Shown here piece after piece: positions 18,263-26,769 of a stretch of 64,000 bases of DNA; position 1 is the first letter of the stretch; every line of letters begins with the position of its first letter. Origin of the DNA: Mesorhizobium loti (GTDB taxonomy: Bacteria; Pseudomonadota; Alphaproteobacteria; Rhizobiales; Rhizobiaceae); NCBI RefSeq assembly GCF_003148495.1, contig NZ_QGGH01000001.1, positions 1,632,347-1,696,346 of the forward strand, given 5' to 3'. Both the position numbers and the translations under genes were made by a program. The notes beneath the pieces are model-generated. The model was not told the DNA's origin, ran no database searches, and saw only the letters and a program-made list of their open reading frames with translations.

Positions 18263-19345
18263 ATGGAGAAAAAGCGCGACTACAGTCTGGTCGGCGAAAG
18301 CACTCGGCTTGCGATCGAGACCGGGTTGGCCTCTGCCGAATGGTATCACACCGATGTCGCGCGCAAGGCGATGAAGGAGCTGATGCAGCGCTCCGACGGG
18401 CCGGCGATCCGCGACACGATCATCTGGATCGTTGCCATTTGGGGTTCTGCCGCCGGCATCATCTGGTTCTGGGGTACGTGGTGGGTGGTGCCGTTCCTGC
18501 TCGTCTATGGCGTGCTCTACGGCTCGTCCAGCGACTCGCGCTGGCATGAATGCGGCCATGGCACCGCCTTCCGCACCCGCTGGATGAACGATGTCGTCTA
18601 CCAGATCGCCAGCTTCATGCTGATGCGCAATCCGGTGACCTGGCGCTGGAGCCATGCCCGCCACCACACCGACACGATCATCGTCGGCCGCGATGCCGAG
18701 ATCGCGGTGATGCGTCCACCGGACCTGCTGCGCGCGGCACTCGCCTTCACGGGCATTCTCGATTTCCGCTATTCGCTGCCGACGCTGGTGCGCAATGCCT
18801 TTGGCAGCATCTCGCCCGATGAAAGGAGTTTCATCCCCGAGATGGAGCTGCGCAAGGTGGTCACCGCCGCGCGCTGGCATCTCGGCATCTATGTCGCGGC
18901 GATCGCGCTGGCGCTGTATTTATGGTCGTTCCTGCCGCTGGTGCTGATCGGCCTGCCGCGCCTTTATGGCAGCTGGCACATGGTGCTGACCGGGCTGCTG
19001 CAGCATATCGGCCTCGCCGACAACGTCACCGACCACCGGCTGAACACGCGCACCGTCTACATGAACCCGATCAGCCGTTTCATCTATTGGAACATGAACT
19101 ACCATGTCGAACATCACATGTTCCCGATGGTGCCATATCATGCGCTGCCAAGGCTGCACGACTTGATCAAGCACGATCTGCCGGAGCCCAATCCATCGAT
19201 GTGGCATGCCTATCGCGAGGTCTGGCCGGTGCTCATCAAACAGCTCCAGTACGAGGATTATTTCCTCAAGCGCGAGCTGCCGCCGACGGCCAAACCATAC
19301 CGGGACGAGTTCCACGCGCTGACCGTGCCGGCGGCGGCGGAATAG
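18263..19345 (+). CDS. Fatty-acid-desaturase-family membrane oxygenase, MocD-like
   Basis: 360 residues, integral membrane diiron protein. The three histidine boxes are HECGH (95-99), HARHH (131-135) and HVEHH (about 281-285), between hydrophobic helices at 51-90 and near 210-240. The next gene encodes a Rieske ferredoxin that would supply electrons. The same pair (MocD oxygenase and MocE ferredoxin) is linked to demethylation of the rhizopine 3-O-methyl-scyllo-inosamine in Rhizobium leguminosarum. A GTG at 18260 is an alternative start. Likely reaction here: oxidative demethylation of a methylated sugar, polyol or amine (inference). Confidence 0.85.
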   Translation: MEKKRDYSLVGESTRLAIETGLASAEWYHTDVARKAMKELMQRSDGPAIRDTIIWIVAIWGSAAGIIWFWGTWWVVPFLLVYGVLYGSSSDSRWHECGHGTAFRTRWMNDVVYQIASFMLMRNPVTWRWSHARHHTDTIIVGRDAEIAVMRPPDLLRAALAFTGILDFRYSLPTLVRNAFGSISPDERSFIPEMELRKVVTAARWHLGIYVAAIALALYLWSFLPLVLIGLPRLYGSWHMVLTGLLQHIGLADNVTDHRLNTRTVYMNPISRFIYWNMNYHVEHHMFPMVPYHALPRLHDLIKHDLPEPNPSMWHAYREVWPVLIKQLQYEDYFLKRELPPTAKPYRDEFHALTVPAAAE

Positions 19346-19362
19346 AGTTGCGGGAGAAACAG

Positions 19363-19677
19363 ATGGCCGACTGGGTTGAAGCGTGTGGCGTCGATGATGT
19401 CGAGGAAGAGGACGTCATCCGCTTCGATCATGGCGGCCGAACCTTCGCCATTTATCGCAGTCCGGATGACGAGTACTTCGCCACCGACGGGTACTGCACG
19501 CACGAGAAGGCGCATCTGGCCGATGGGCTGGTGATGGACGACATCATCGAATGTCCCAAGCACAATGGCCGCTTCAACTACAAGACAGGCGCCGCCAAGG
19601 GCGCACCGGTCTGCGTCAATCTCGCGACCTATCCGGTGAAGGTCGAGGCTGGCAAAGTGATGATCCAGATCGGCTGA
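19363..19677 (+). CDS. mocE: MocE-type Rieske 2Fe-2S ferredoxin
   Basis: 104 residues. Rieske cluster ligands are visible as CTH (Cys45, His47) and CPKH (Cys64, His67), followed by GRFNYKTGAAKG. Length fits free-standing Rieske ferredoxins. It lies 17 bases after the desaturase-type oxygenase and most likely donates electrons to it. No ferredoxin reductase (MocF equivalent) is in this gene run, so reduction must come from elsewhere. Confidence 0.9.
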   Translation: MADWVEACGVDDVEEEDVIRFDHGGRTFAIYRSPDDEYFATDGYCTHEKAHLADGLVMDDIIECPKHNGRFNYKTGAAKGAPVCVNLATYPVKVEAGKVMIQIG

Positions 19678-19710
19678 CCAGCCGCAGCACGTAACAGAGG
19701 GGACCCCTAG

Positions 19711-20511
19711 ATGAGCCGAAAAAGACCGACCGTCGCGGATTTGCGCGCCATGAAGGGCAAGCGCCAGCTGACCATGCTGCGCGTGCTGACGATGGACGAG
19801 GCCGAGGCTGCCGAACGGGCAGGGGTCGACATCGTCTCGGTGCCGCCCGAGCTGGTGCTCAACCCTGAGTACCGCGACGCAGCACCCAGCCTGTTCACCA
19901 TGCCGGGTGATAATTTCTACGAGATCGGCACATCGGACGATTTCCTGCGCTGGGCCTTCCGGCTCTACAAGGCCGGCGCCGACGCGGTCTATTGCAGCGC
20001 CGGCTACGCCACGATCAAGCGGATGGCGGACGATGCCATTCCGGTCATCGGCCATGTCGGCCTTATTCCTTCCCGCGCGACCTGGACCGGTGGCTTCAAG
20101 GCTGTCGGCAAGACCGCCGACACTGCCATGGAGGTCTTCGCGGCGGTCAAGCAGCTGGAGGCCGCCGGCGCCATCGGCGCCGAGATCGAAGTGGTGCCGG
20201 TCGAGGTGGCCAAGGCGATCTCGGAACGCACGTCGCTGATCATGCTGTCGATGGGGGCGGGCACCGGCTGCGACGCGCAGTATCTGTTCGCCGACGACAT
20301 CCTCGGCCAGAACCGTGGCCACATGCCGCGCCACTCCAAGGTCTACCGCAACTTCGCCGCCGAATTTGATCGTTTGCAGGCCGAGCGCATCGCCGCGTTC
20401 TCGGAATATGTTGCCGATGTCAACAGCCTGGCCTATCCCGAAGACAAGCATGTGGTGCATATGGACCTAGCTGAGCTCAGCCTGTTCATGAAGAGGGTCG
20501 ACGGGGCGTGA
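19711..20511 (+). CDS. PanB-like (ketopantoate hydroxymethyltransferase family) protein lacking metal-site residues
   Basis: 266 residues with overall PanB-like arrangement: PVIGHVGLIP, a tail EVVPVEVAKAIS and GAGTGCDAQYLFADDILG. The metal-binding aspartate region of true PanB (V-G-D-S) reads VSVPPEL here (residues 42-48), and the second aspartate and LEGG segments are not seen. It is therefore unlikely to be the pantothenate enzyme. Coupled by overlap to purU and next to a demethylase pair, it may handle formaldehyde or methylene-tetrahydrofolate (inference). RBS AGAGGGGA precedes ATG 19711. Confidence 0.75.
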   Translation: MSRKRPTVADLRAMKGKRQLTMLRVLTMDEAEAAERAGVDIVSVPPELVLNPEYRDAAPSLFTMPGDNFYEIGTSDDFLRWAFRLYKAGADAVYCSAGYATIKRMADDAIPVIGHVGLIPSRATWTGGFKAVGKTADTAMEVFAAVKQLEAAGAIGAEIEVVPVEVAKAISERTSLIMLSMGAGTGCDAQYLFADDILGQNRGHMPRHSKVYRNFAAEFDRLQAERIAAFSEYVADVNSLAYPEDKHVVHMDLAELSLFMKRVDGA

Positions 20512-21389
20512 AATCTCAAGGCAATGATGCGACGGGCGAGGCCGCGCCGGTTCATATTCTTACCCTTTCCTGCGAGGACCGGCCGGGGATCGTCGCCGCG
20601 GTCACGGCGGAACTTGCCGCGAATGGCGCCAACATCGCCGAAAGCAGCCAGTTCTGGGACCGGCAGACCAATCGCTTTTTCATGCGGATCGCCTTCATCA
20701 GCCCGCCAGGCTCGACCAAGGACAGCCTGGAGCGGGCCCTGAAATCAAGCGTCGATCGCTTCGGCATGAAGACCGCGCTGGTCGATCAGGGACGCCGCCC
20801 GAAGATCATCGTCATGGTCTCCAAGTTCGACCACGCGCTTCTCCACCTGCTGTACCAGATCAGGGTCGGCTGGCTGAACGCGGAGGTTGCCGCCGTCGTC
20901 TCCAATCACGAGGATGCCCGACGCTTCGCCGAGCTGGAGGGGATTGCCTACCACCATTGGCCGACCACCAGGGAAAACAAGGCCGAACAGGAACAGAAGC
21001 TGCTGGACCTGGTGCAGCGGACGGGGGCCGAACTGGTCATCCTGGCGCGCTATATGCAGGTCTTTTCGAAGGGCCTGTCGGACCGGCTGTTCGGACGGGC
21101 GATCAACATCCACCATTCCTTCCTGCCAAGCTTCAAGGGCGCCAAGCCGTACCATCAGGCTTTCGACCGCGGCGTCAAGCTGATCGGTGCGACCGCGCAT
21201 TATGTCACCTCCGACCTCGACGAGGGCCCGATCATCGATCAGGAGACCGAACGCGTCACCCATGCGATGAGCGCCGAGGACTTCGTCGCTGTCGGGCGCG
21301 ACATCGAAAGCCGGGTTCTGGCGCGCGCCGTCAAGTTGCATCTTGAAGCCCGCGTCATGCTCAACGGCCACAAGACCGTCGTCTTCTGA
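20508..21389 (+). CDS. purU: Formyltetrahydrofolate deformylase
   Basis: 293 residues from a GTG overlapping the stop of the previous gene. An ACT domain (residues ~15-95, LSCEDRPGIVAAVT) is followed by the formyltransferase-like catalytic domain with NIHHSFLPSFKGAKPYHQA and a GATAHYVTSDLDEGPII segment; the catalytic Asp lies in the latter. It hydrolyses 10-formyl-tetrahydrofolate to formate and tetrahydrofolate. Its place at the end of a demethylation module suggests a role in draining one-carbon units rather than in purine synthesis. Confidence 0.93.
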   Translation: MKSQGNDATGEAAPVHILTLSCEDRPGIVAAVTAELAANGANIAESSQFWDRQTNRFFMRIAFISPPGSTKDSLERALKSSVDRFGMKTALVDQGRRPKIIVMVSKFDHALLHLLYQIRVGWLNAEVAAVVSNHEDARRFAELEGIAYHHWPTTRENKAEQEQKLLDLVQRTGAELVILARYMQVFSKGLSDRLFGRAINIHHSFLPSFKGAKPYHQAFDRGVKLIGATAHYVTSDLDEGPIIDQETERVTHAMSAEDFVAVGRDIESRVLARAVKLHLEARVMLNGHKTVVF

Positions 21390-21398
21390 GAAGCTGCG

Positions 21399-22880
21399 TC
21401 AGGTCGGCCAGCTCCCGCCGGCGAGCGCGGCGTAGAGTGCCTCGGCGTCGATGCCGAGCGGCCGGTCCTCCTTCAGCGTCGGGACGAGTGCACGGATTGC
21501 CGTGTGAATCGCGGCGGTGCGTGGCGCCGGCGTGAAACCGTCGCGCAGGTCGACCGCCTGGGCGGCGGCCATCAGCTCGAAAGCGATCACGCGGCGCCAC
21601 AGCGCGATCATCCCGGCGCATTTCGCGACCGCGAGAGGTGTCTGCGTGGCGTGATCCTCGACGCCTTCCGACACGGCCAGGAAGTCGAGCATGACAGGAT
21701 TGGCCTTGTGGCGGATGGCGGCAAGGATCGACGTCGCCGTCTTCTGCAACGGCACGAAGCCGGCGGAGGCGCCGCCGACCGGCGACAGATATTTCGGCAG
21801 GCGGTTGCGGCCTGAACCGGTAAGCTGGATGAAGCGGGCAGCGCTTGCGGCGGCACATTGGGCGATCGCCAGGCCGAGCGTCTCGAAGGCGAGCGCCAGT
21901 GACGCCGTGTGGAAATTGCCGGTCGACAGTACCAGCTCGTCGTCGCTCAGCACCAGCGGGTTGTCGGCGGCGGCGTTCAGCTCGATCTCGACAGCATGTC
22001 TCGCCTGGCCGATCGCCTCGATCAGCGCGCCGTGGATTGACGGCATGCAACGGATCGACAGCGGATCCTGCAAGGTGGTCGGCGCCGGCGCCTCGTCTCG
22101 GACGACCAGCTCGTGCAGTGCCTTGGCTGCTTCCTGCTGACCGGCCGCAGGACGCGCCATATGCAGGCGCGGGTCGAGGATGGTGCGGTTGGCACCAAAA
22201 CCTTCCATGGTCAGCGCGCCGGCCTGCTGTTGCTGGGCAAGGGCGGACAGCGCATCCGTCACCGCAAGTGCGCCGCTGCCGGCGGACACCGCCGAGGCGT
22301 TGATCAACGACAGGCCGTCCTTGGGCGCCAGGCTGATGGGGGCGAGGCGGGCCATCATCAACGCCTTGGCCGCCGGCATGCGACGGCCCTGATAGTCTGC
22401 TTCGCCTTCGCCGGTGAGCATGCGGGCGAGTGCCGTCATCAACACCAGATCACCGGCGCCGATCGAGCCGAGCGACGGCATGACGGGATGGACGCCGGCA
22501 TTGAGTGCGTCGACCAAAGCGACGAAGACGGAAGGCGAAAGCCCCGAGCCTCCGGCTGACAGCATCGCTGCACGCGCGACCATGGTTGCCCGCACGGCCT
22601 CGACCGGCAGCGCTTCGCCGACCGCGCCGCTGCGGCCCTCCAGCAACTGGCGCTGGAAGGTGCTGGCATCGCCTTCCACTGACGTGCCGAGATTGGCGCC
22701 GAGCCCGGTGTTCAGGCCATATATCTGCTGGCCCGACGCTGCGGCCTGGTCGAGCACTTTTCGTGCCTTTTGCAGCCTGCCGATGACATCGGGTCCGATC
22801 TCCACCTTGCGACCATCGCGGGCGACCGCAGCAACATCGCCAACGCCGACGCTGGTTCCGGTGAGGACGAGCGCGGTCAT
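21399..22880 (-). CDS. HAL/PAL-superfamily lyase-like protein without MIO triad
   Basis: 493 residues with the histidine/aromatic ammonia-lyase fold: YGLNTGLG (Tyr54), LIN (Asn194), GNFH (321-324) and a VEDH segment (407-410). The cofactor-forming Ala-Ser-Gly of the family is missing: GSIGAGDL (138-145) lacks the serine by a one-residue deletion. The usual catalytic Tyr of QDPYSLRC is Leu274 (QDPLSIRC). It can therefore not be assumed to be an ammonia lyase. The start at 22880 overlaps the stop of the cyclodeaminase-like gene, so the two are coupled. Not histidine utilisation: no hut genes nearby. Confidence 0.85.
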   Translation of the reverse strand: MTALVLTGTSVGVGDVAAVARDGRKVEIGPDVIGRLQKARKVLDQAAASGQQIYGLNTGLGANLGTSVEGDASTFQRQLLEGRSGAVGEALPVEAVRATMVARAAMLSAGGSGLSPSVFVALVDALNAGVHPVMPSLGSIGAGDLVLMTALARMLTGEGEADYQGRRMPAAKALMMARLAPISLAPKDGLSLINASAVSAGSGALAVTDALSALAQQQQAGALTMEGFGANRTILDPRLHMARPAAGQQEAAKALHELVVRDEAPAPTTLQDPLSIRCMPSIHGALIEAIGQARHAVEIELNAAADNPLVLSDDELVLSTGNFHTASLALAFETLGLAIAQCAAASAARFIQLTGSGRNRLPKYLSPVGGASAGFVPLQKTATSILAAIRHKANPVMLDFLAVSEGVEDHATQTPLAVAKCAGMIALWRRVIAFELMAAAQAVDLRDGFTPAPRTAAIHTAIRALVPTLKEDRPLGIDAEALYAALAGGSWPT

Positions 22881-23878
22881 GCGAAGCGCAGTCTCTGGCC
22901 TATGCCTTGCGCCTGCGCCTTGGCCAGCATCGCCTTTCCCAGTGCGATGTCGGACAGCGACAGGCCGCGGTGCCAGAACAGGATCGTTTCGTCGTCGTTC
23001 TCGCGCCCAGCCTTGAGGCCTGCGGCAATCTGGCCGAGCTCGGCATGCAGCGTCTTCTCGCTCAGCCGGCCGGTCTCGACATGGGCGCGCAGCGAGCCGA
23101 ACTTGCCGCCCTTGCACTGGCCCCAATCGTCGACGACCATTTTCTGCATGATGTCGGTCAGCGACAGTTCGACCGCGCTCATCGTCCCATAGGGCACGAC
23201 CAGCGCGCCCGGCTTGATCCATTCGGTCTTCAGCAATGGCTGCGGTTCCGGCAGCCGAGAGGCCTCGACGACGATGTCGGCACCCTCGATGCAGCTCTTC
23301 CAGTCGGCCACCGCCGTCACCGTCTTGCCGAGATCGGCGGAGAGTTTGGCGGCGAAACCGTCGCGGCTTTCCGGGCGGCGCGAATGGACGCGGATCTCGT
23401 CGAAGTCGAAGAGATGGTCGAGCAGGCGCACATTCCAGTAGGCGGTGCCGCGCGCGCCGATATGGGCCAGCACCTTGGAATTCTTGCGCGCCAGATGCTT
23501 GGCTCCGATAGCGGTGACGGCGCCGGTGCGCATGTCGGTGATGACGGTGGCGTCGAGGATGGCGCGCGGTGTGCCGGTGCGCGGGTCGAACAGATTGAGG
23601 ATACCGAATTCGGAAGGCAGGCCATGCAGGTAGTTGTCGACATAGTCGCCGACGATCTTGACGCCGGCGGTGTCGAGCGGCGCGACGTAGCCGCGCAAGA
23701 CGTTGAAATGGCCGTGAAAGGACGGGTCCGGCTCAAGATGGACACGCGGCTCGATCACCGTCTGGCCGTTGCCTTGCGCCACCAGGCCGGCCTCGACGGC
23801 GGCGATGATTTCGCCATCGGTCATGGCAAGGGCATCGATGTCGAGGGCATTGAGGTAGTCGATATAGATGGGCTTCAT
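22877..23878 (-). CDS. Ornithine cyclodeaminase / mu-crystallin family protein
   Basis: 333 residues, Rossmann-type NAD(P)-dependent family that includes ornithine and alanine/opine dehydrogenases and ketimine reductases. The segments RAILDATVITDMRTGAVTAIG and the nucleotide-binding VLAHIGARGTAYW are visible; the usual G-x-G-x-Q glycine motif reads GARGTA. Probably forms or reduces a cyclic imine or an amino acid. Translationally coupled to the lyase-like gene downstream, with which it likely shares a pathway. Divergent from the MFS gene. Confidence 0.85.
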   Translation of the reverse strand: MKPIYIDYLNALDIDALAMTDGEIIAAVEAGLVAQGNGQTVIEPRVHLEPDPSFHGHFNVLRGYVAPLDTAGVKIVGDYVDNYLHGLPSEFGILNLFDPRTGTPRAILDATVITDMRTGAVTAIGAKHLARKNSKVLAHIGARGTAYWNVRLLDHLFDFDEIRVHSRRPESRDGFAAKLSADLGKTVTAVADWKSCIEGADIVVEASRLPEPQPLLKTEWIKPGALVVPYGTMSAVELSLTDIMQKMVVDDWGQCKGGKFGSLRAHVETGRLSEKTLHAELGQIAAGLKAGRENDDETILFWHRGLSLSDIALGKAMLAKAQAQGIGQRLRFA

Positions 23879-23930
23879 TTTACGCGGACACTTTCCTCGG
23901 CCACCCCGTTCACCCCATAGCAGGCCATGG

Positions 23931-23962
23931 CGCGACACGAAAGTTTCGCGACACGAAAGTTT
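23931..23962. repeat. Perfect 16-bp tandem repeat in a divergent promoter region
   Basis: CGCGACACGAAAGTTT occurs twice head to tail (23931-23946 and 23947-23962) between the divergent cyclodeaminase-like gene (start 23878) and the MFS gene (start 24016). Repeats in such a position are often regulator binding sites; no regulator gene lies beside it. Confidence 0.7.
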
Positions 23963-24015
23963 GTTGCGCCGTCTCTGGACGCGGCCGGCCAAATGCTGTT
24001 CAAACCGGTTCCGTC

Positions 24016-25449
24016 ATGACTGCCATTCCCGAGACCGAAGCCTTACCCGAAACGGCCACCAATGCGCGGCGCGTGGCGCTGATCGTTGCCATCGCCTTCT
24101 TCATGCAGCTGCTGGATTCGACGATCATCTCGACCTCGCTGCCTCAGATGGGGGAGTCCTTCGGCGTGTCGGCGGTGGCGATGAGCATCGGCATCACCGT
24201 CTACATGCTGACCATGGCGGTGTTCGTGCCGCTGTCGGGCTGGCTTGCCGACCGGTTCGGCGCGCGCAACATCTTCCTGCTGGCGATCGTCCTGTTCACG
24301 CTGGCCTCGCTTGCCTGCGGCTTCTCGCAAAACCTGACCCAGTTCGTCGCCGCACGTGTCGTGCAAGGGCTCGGCAGCGCGCTGATGACGCCGGTCGGGC
24401 GCATTCTCGTCCTGCGTAACGCGTCGAAGTCGGAGCTGCTGAACGCCACGGCACTGATCACCTGGCCGGCGCTGTTTGCGCCAGTGGTCGGGCCGGTGCT
24501 TGGCGGCTTCATCACCACCTATCTGTCCTGGCATTGGAATTTCTTCATCAACATCCCCCTCGGTGTGATCGGACTGGCGCTGGTCGCCCGCTTCATTCCG
24601 GGCGATCGCGAGGCCGACCCCAAACCGCTCGACTGGCCGGGTTTTTTCCTGACATCGGCGGGACTTGCCTTGCTGCTCTATGGCCTCGAACGCATCGCGC
24701 ATCCCGAAGACGGTATCCTGCCGACGGTGTTGCTGATCGTAGCCGGCATCGTCATCGGCTGGCTGGCGGTGCGGCATCTCCGGCGCGCGCCGCATCCGCT
24801 GCTCGATCTCTCCTCGTTCCAGGTGCTGACCTTCGCCATCTCGACGCTGGCCGCCGGTACCATTTTCCGGGTGGCGATCAACGCCACGCCATTCCTGTTG
24901 CCGCTGCTGTTCCAGGTCGGCTTTGGCCTCAGCCCCGTCGATGCCGGCATGATGATCCTGGCCTATTTCCTCGGCAATCTCGGCATGAAGACGGTGACGA
25001 CGCCAACGCTGCGCCGCTTCGGCTTCCGGTCGGTGCTGGTCGTCAACGGCCTGATCGCCTCGGCGGCGATCATGGCTTGCGCTGCAATCTCGCCGCAAAC
25101 GCCGCAAGCGCTGGTGGTGGCGCTGATGCTGATCGCGGGCCTGTCGCGCTCGATGCAGTTCACCGCACTCAACACACTGGCCTTCGCCGATATCGATGCG
25201 GCGCAACGCAGCTCGGCGGCGACGCTGTCCTCGATGCTGCAGCAGGTGGCGATGCTGTTCGGCGTCGCGGCGGCGGCGGCGGTTCTCAATCTGTCGCAGA
25301 TCGCCAGGGGCCGGCCGGCCCTCGACCTCGTGGATTTTCGAATCGCCTTCCTGGCGATCGGCGCCATCGGGCTGGTGGCGGCGTTGCGTTTTCTCGCGCT
25401 GCCGCCGGGTGCGGGCGCCGAGGTTTCCGGCCACGCGCCGGGGAATTGA
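24016..25449 (+). CDS. MFS transporter, DHA2 (EmrB/QacA) family
   Basis: 477 residues with about 14 membrane segments. Family motifs: LDSTIISTSLPQM in the first helix, GWLADRFGARN (motif A, between helices 2 and 3) and GPVLGGFITTYLSWHWNFFINIPLG (motif C region to helix 6). These are proton-driven exporters of drugs or metabolites. It is divergent from the lyase-like/cyclodeaminase-like pair and could export the product of that pathway (inference). Confidence 0.92.
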   Translation: MTAIPETEALPETATNARRVALIVAIAFFMQLLDSTIISTSLPQMGESFGVSAVAMSIGITVYMLTMAVFVPLSGWLADRFGARNIFLLAIVLFTLASLACGFSQNLTQFVAARVVQGLGSALMTPVGRILVLRNASKSELLNATALITWPALFAPVVGPVLGGFITTYLSWHWNFFINIPLGVIGLALVARFIPGDREADPKPLDWPGFFLTSAGLALLLYGLERIAHPEDGILPTVLLIVAGIVIGWLAVRHLRRAPHPLLDLSSFQVLTFAISTLAAGTIFRVAINATPFLLPLLFQVGFGLSPVDAGMMILAYFLGNLGMKTVTTPTLRRFGFRSVLVVNGLIASAAIMACAAISPQTPQALVVALMLIAGLSRSMQFTALNTLAFADIDAAQRSSAATLSSMLQQVAMLFGVAAAAAVLNLSQIARGRPALDLVDFRIAFLAIGAIGLVAALRFLALPPGAGAEVSGHAPGN

Positions 25450-25720
25450 GATCGAATTCTTCCGCCTGATGCGGAGATAAATTCCGTCTTGTCCTTTCGC
25501 CTTGGTGCAGCACTTTCGCGAGTGGTCGCAATGGCGCAATCAATTGCCAAAAGTGCAGGCTTTTCCGGGCATTGCACCAGCTTCGGCAATCGATGCGTCC
25601 ACTCGGTGAATATCGTTGCCAGCCCGGGTTCTGAACGCGGATTCATTTGACGAACCGGCGCTGAGCCGATTAGCTTTCTTTCCCAGGGATGGCAGCGCTG
25701 CCATCGGGGCAAACGCAGAC
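25450..25720. other. Intergenic region upstream of CUT2 permease
   Basis: A 271-bp stretch without a convincing gene. The frame of the following permease is open back to 25616, but no homology or ribosome-binding site supports that earlier start. No clear palindrome or promoter was identified. Confidence 0.4.
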
Positions 25721-26707
25721 ATGAACACGATCGGCTGGCCGAATTTCAGGAGCGTGAATCAGGAAGGCATTGTCTTTGCCATCGCGGTGGTGCTGTTCGT
25801 TGCCGCTGCCATCGGCCTGCCTGGCTTCATCGATGCCAACAACCTTGTCGCCATCGTCCGCTCCGTGTCGGTGCTCGGCATCCTGGCGCTTGGCATGGCC
25901 GTCGTCATCATCGGCCGCGGCATCGACCTCTCCGCCGTAGCGATCATGGCGATGTCGGTCGCCTGGTATCTGCAACTGCTGAACTCGGGCACGCCGGATG
26001 GGCTGGCCTTCGCCTATGTGCTGGCCGGCGTGCTGGCGATCGGGCTGCTGAACGGCTTTCTCGTCGCCTATGCCGATGTGCCGGCGATCTTCGTGACGCT
26101 GGCCACCGGCTCCTTCGTCTTCGGCTATGTGCGCTCGCAACTGATCACGCAGGATGCCGTGCCGGTGCCGCAGGGCCACTGGGTCGAGCTGCTCGGCGGC
26201 CTGCGCTTCCTCGATATTCCCATCGAGGTGTTCGTGTTCGCCGGCCTGGCGTTCCTGTTCTTCCTGTTCCTGCGCTACACCAAATGGGGCCGCTACATCT
26301 ATTTCGCCGGCGACAATCCGGTGGCCGCCCGCAACATCGGCATCCCTGTGCGGCCGATGCTGGTGCTGCGCTACGTGCTTTCCGCCTTCGTCGCACTGAT
26401 CGCCGGCCTGCTGACGGCGGCGAGCCTGCATTCGATCAACACCCGCGTCGTCAATTCGACGCTGCTCTACGACATCGTGCTGGTGGCGGTGATCGGCGGC
26501 ATCGGCCTGTCCGGCGGGCGCGGTGGGGTGCGCAACGTGCTGGTCGGTGCGGCGCTGATCGGCATCCTGCTCAACGCCATGACCATCGTCGACATTCCGC
26601 TGCTCTACCAGAACCTGATCAAGGCAGCGATACTGCTGGGGGCCATCATCGTCGACGGCATCATCAATCCACGTGACGAGCAGACCGCCCAGCAAGGCGA
26701 TATTTAG
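25721..26707 (+). CDS. CUT2 ABC transporter permease
   Basis: 328 residues from ATG 25721 (open frame begins at 25616). About ten hydrophobic segments and the RbsC-type segment GRGIDLSAVAIMAMS near residues 65-80; GGIGLSGGRGGVRNV near residue 260 matches the family. It is one of two permeases of this importer, the other being the fusion protein at 27881. No strong ribosome-binding site is seen, so the start is less certain. Confidence 0.88.
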   Translation: MNTIGWPNFRSVNQEGIVFAIAVVLFVAAAIGLPGFIDANNLVAIVRSVSVLGILALGMAVVIIGRGIDLSAVAIMAMSVAWYLQLLNSGTPDGLAFAYVLAGVLAIGLLNGFLVAYADVPAIFVTLATGSFVFGYVRSQLITQDAVPVPQGHWVELLGGLRFLDIPIEVFVFAGLAFLFFLFLRYTKWGRYIYFAGDNPVAARNIGIPVRPMLVLRYVLSAFVALIAGLLTAASLHSINTRVVNSTLLYDIVLVAVIGGIGLSGGRGGVRNVLVGAALIGILLNAMTIVDIPLLYQNLIKAAILLGAIIVDGIINPRDEQTAQQGDI

Positions 26708-26769
26708 GGGTACCCGGTCCGATCCATCCCGATCGGCCGGCAATGAAAATCGAAACGAGAGGATCTGAC

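Noticed and set aside
19711..20511. Annotating the PanB-like gene as panB
   Set aside because: Metal-binding aspartate segments are missing and no panC or panD is nearby.
21399..22880. Reading the lyase-like gene as hutH of histidine utilisation
   Set aside because: No hutU, hutI or hutG nearby, and the MIO serine and catalytic Tyr are missing.
24043..25539. 498-residue minus-strand open frame opposite the MFS gene
   Set aside because: Strongly biased composition (His, Arg, Gln, Asp) and no motif; the plus-strand MFS is clear.
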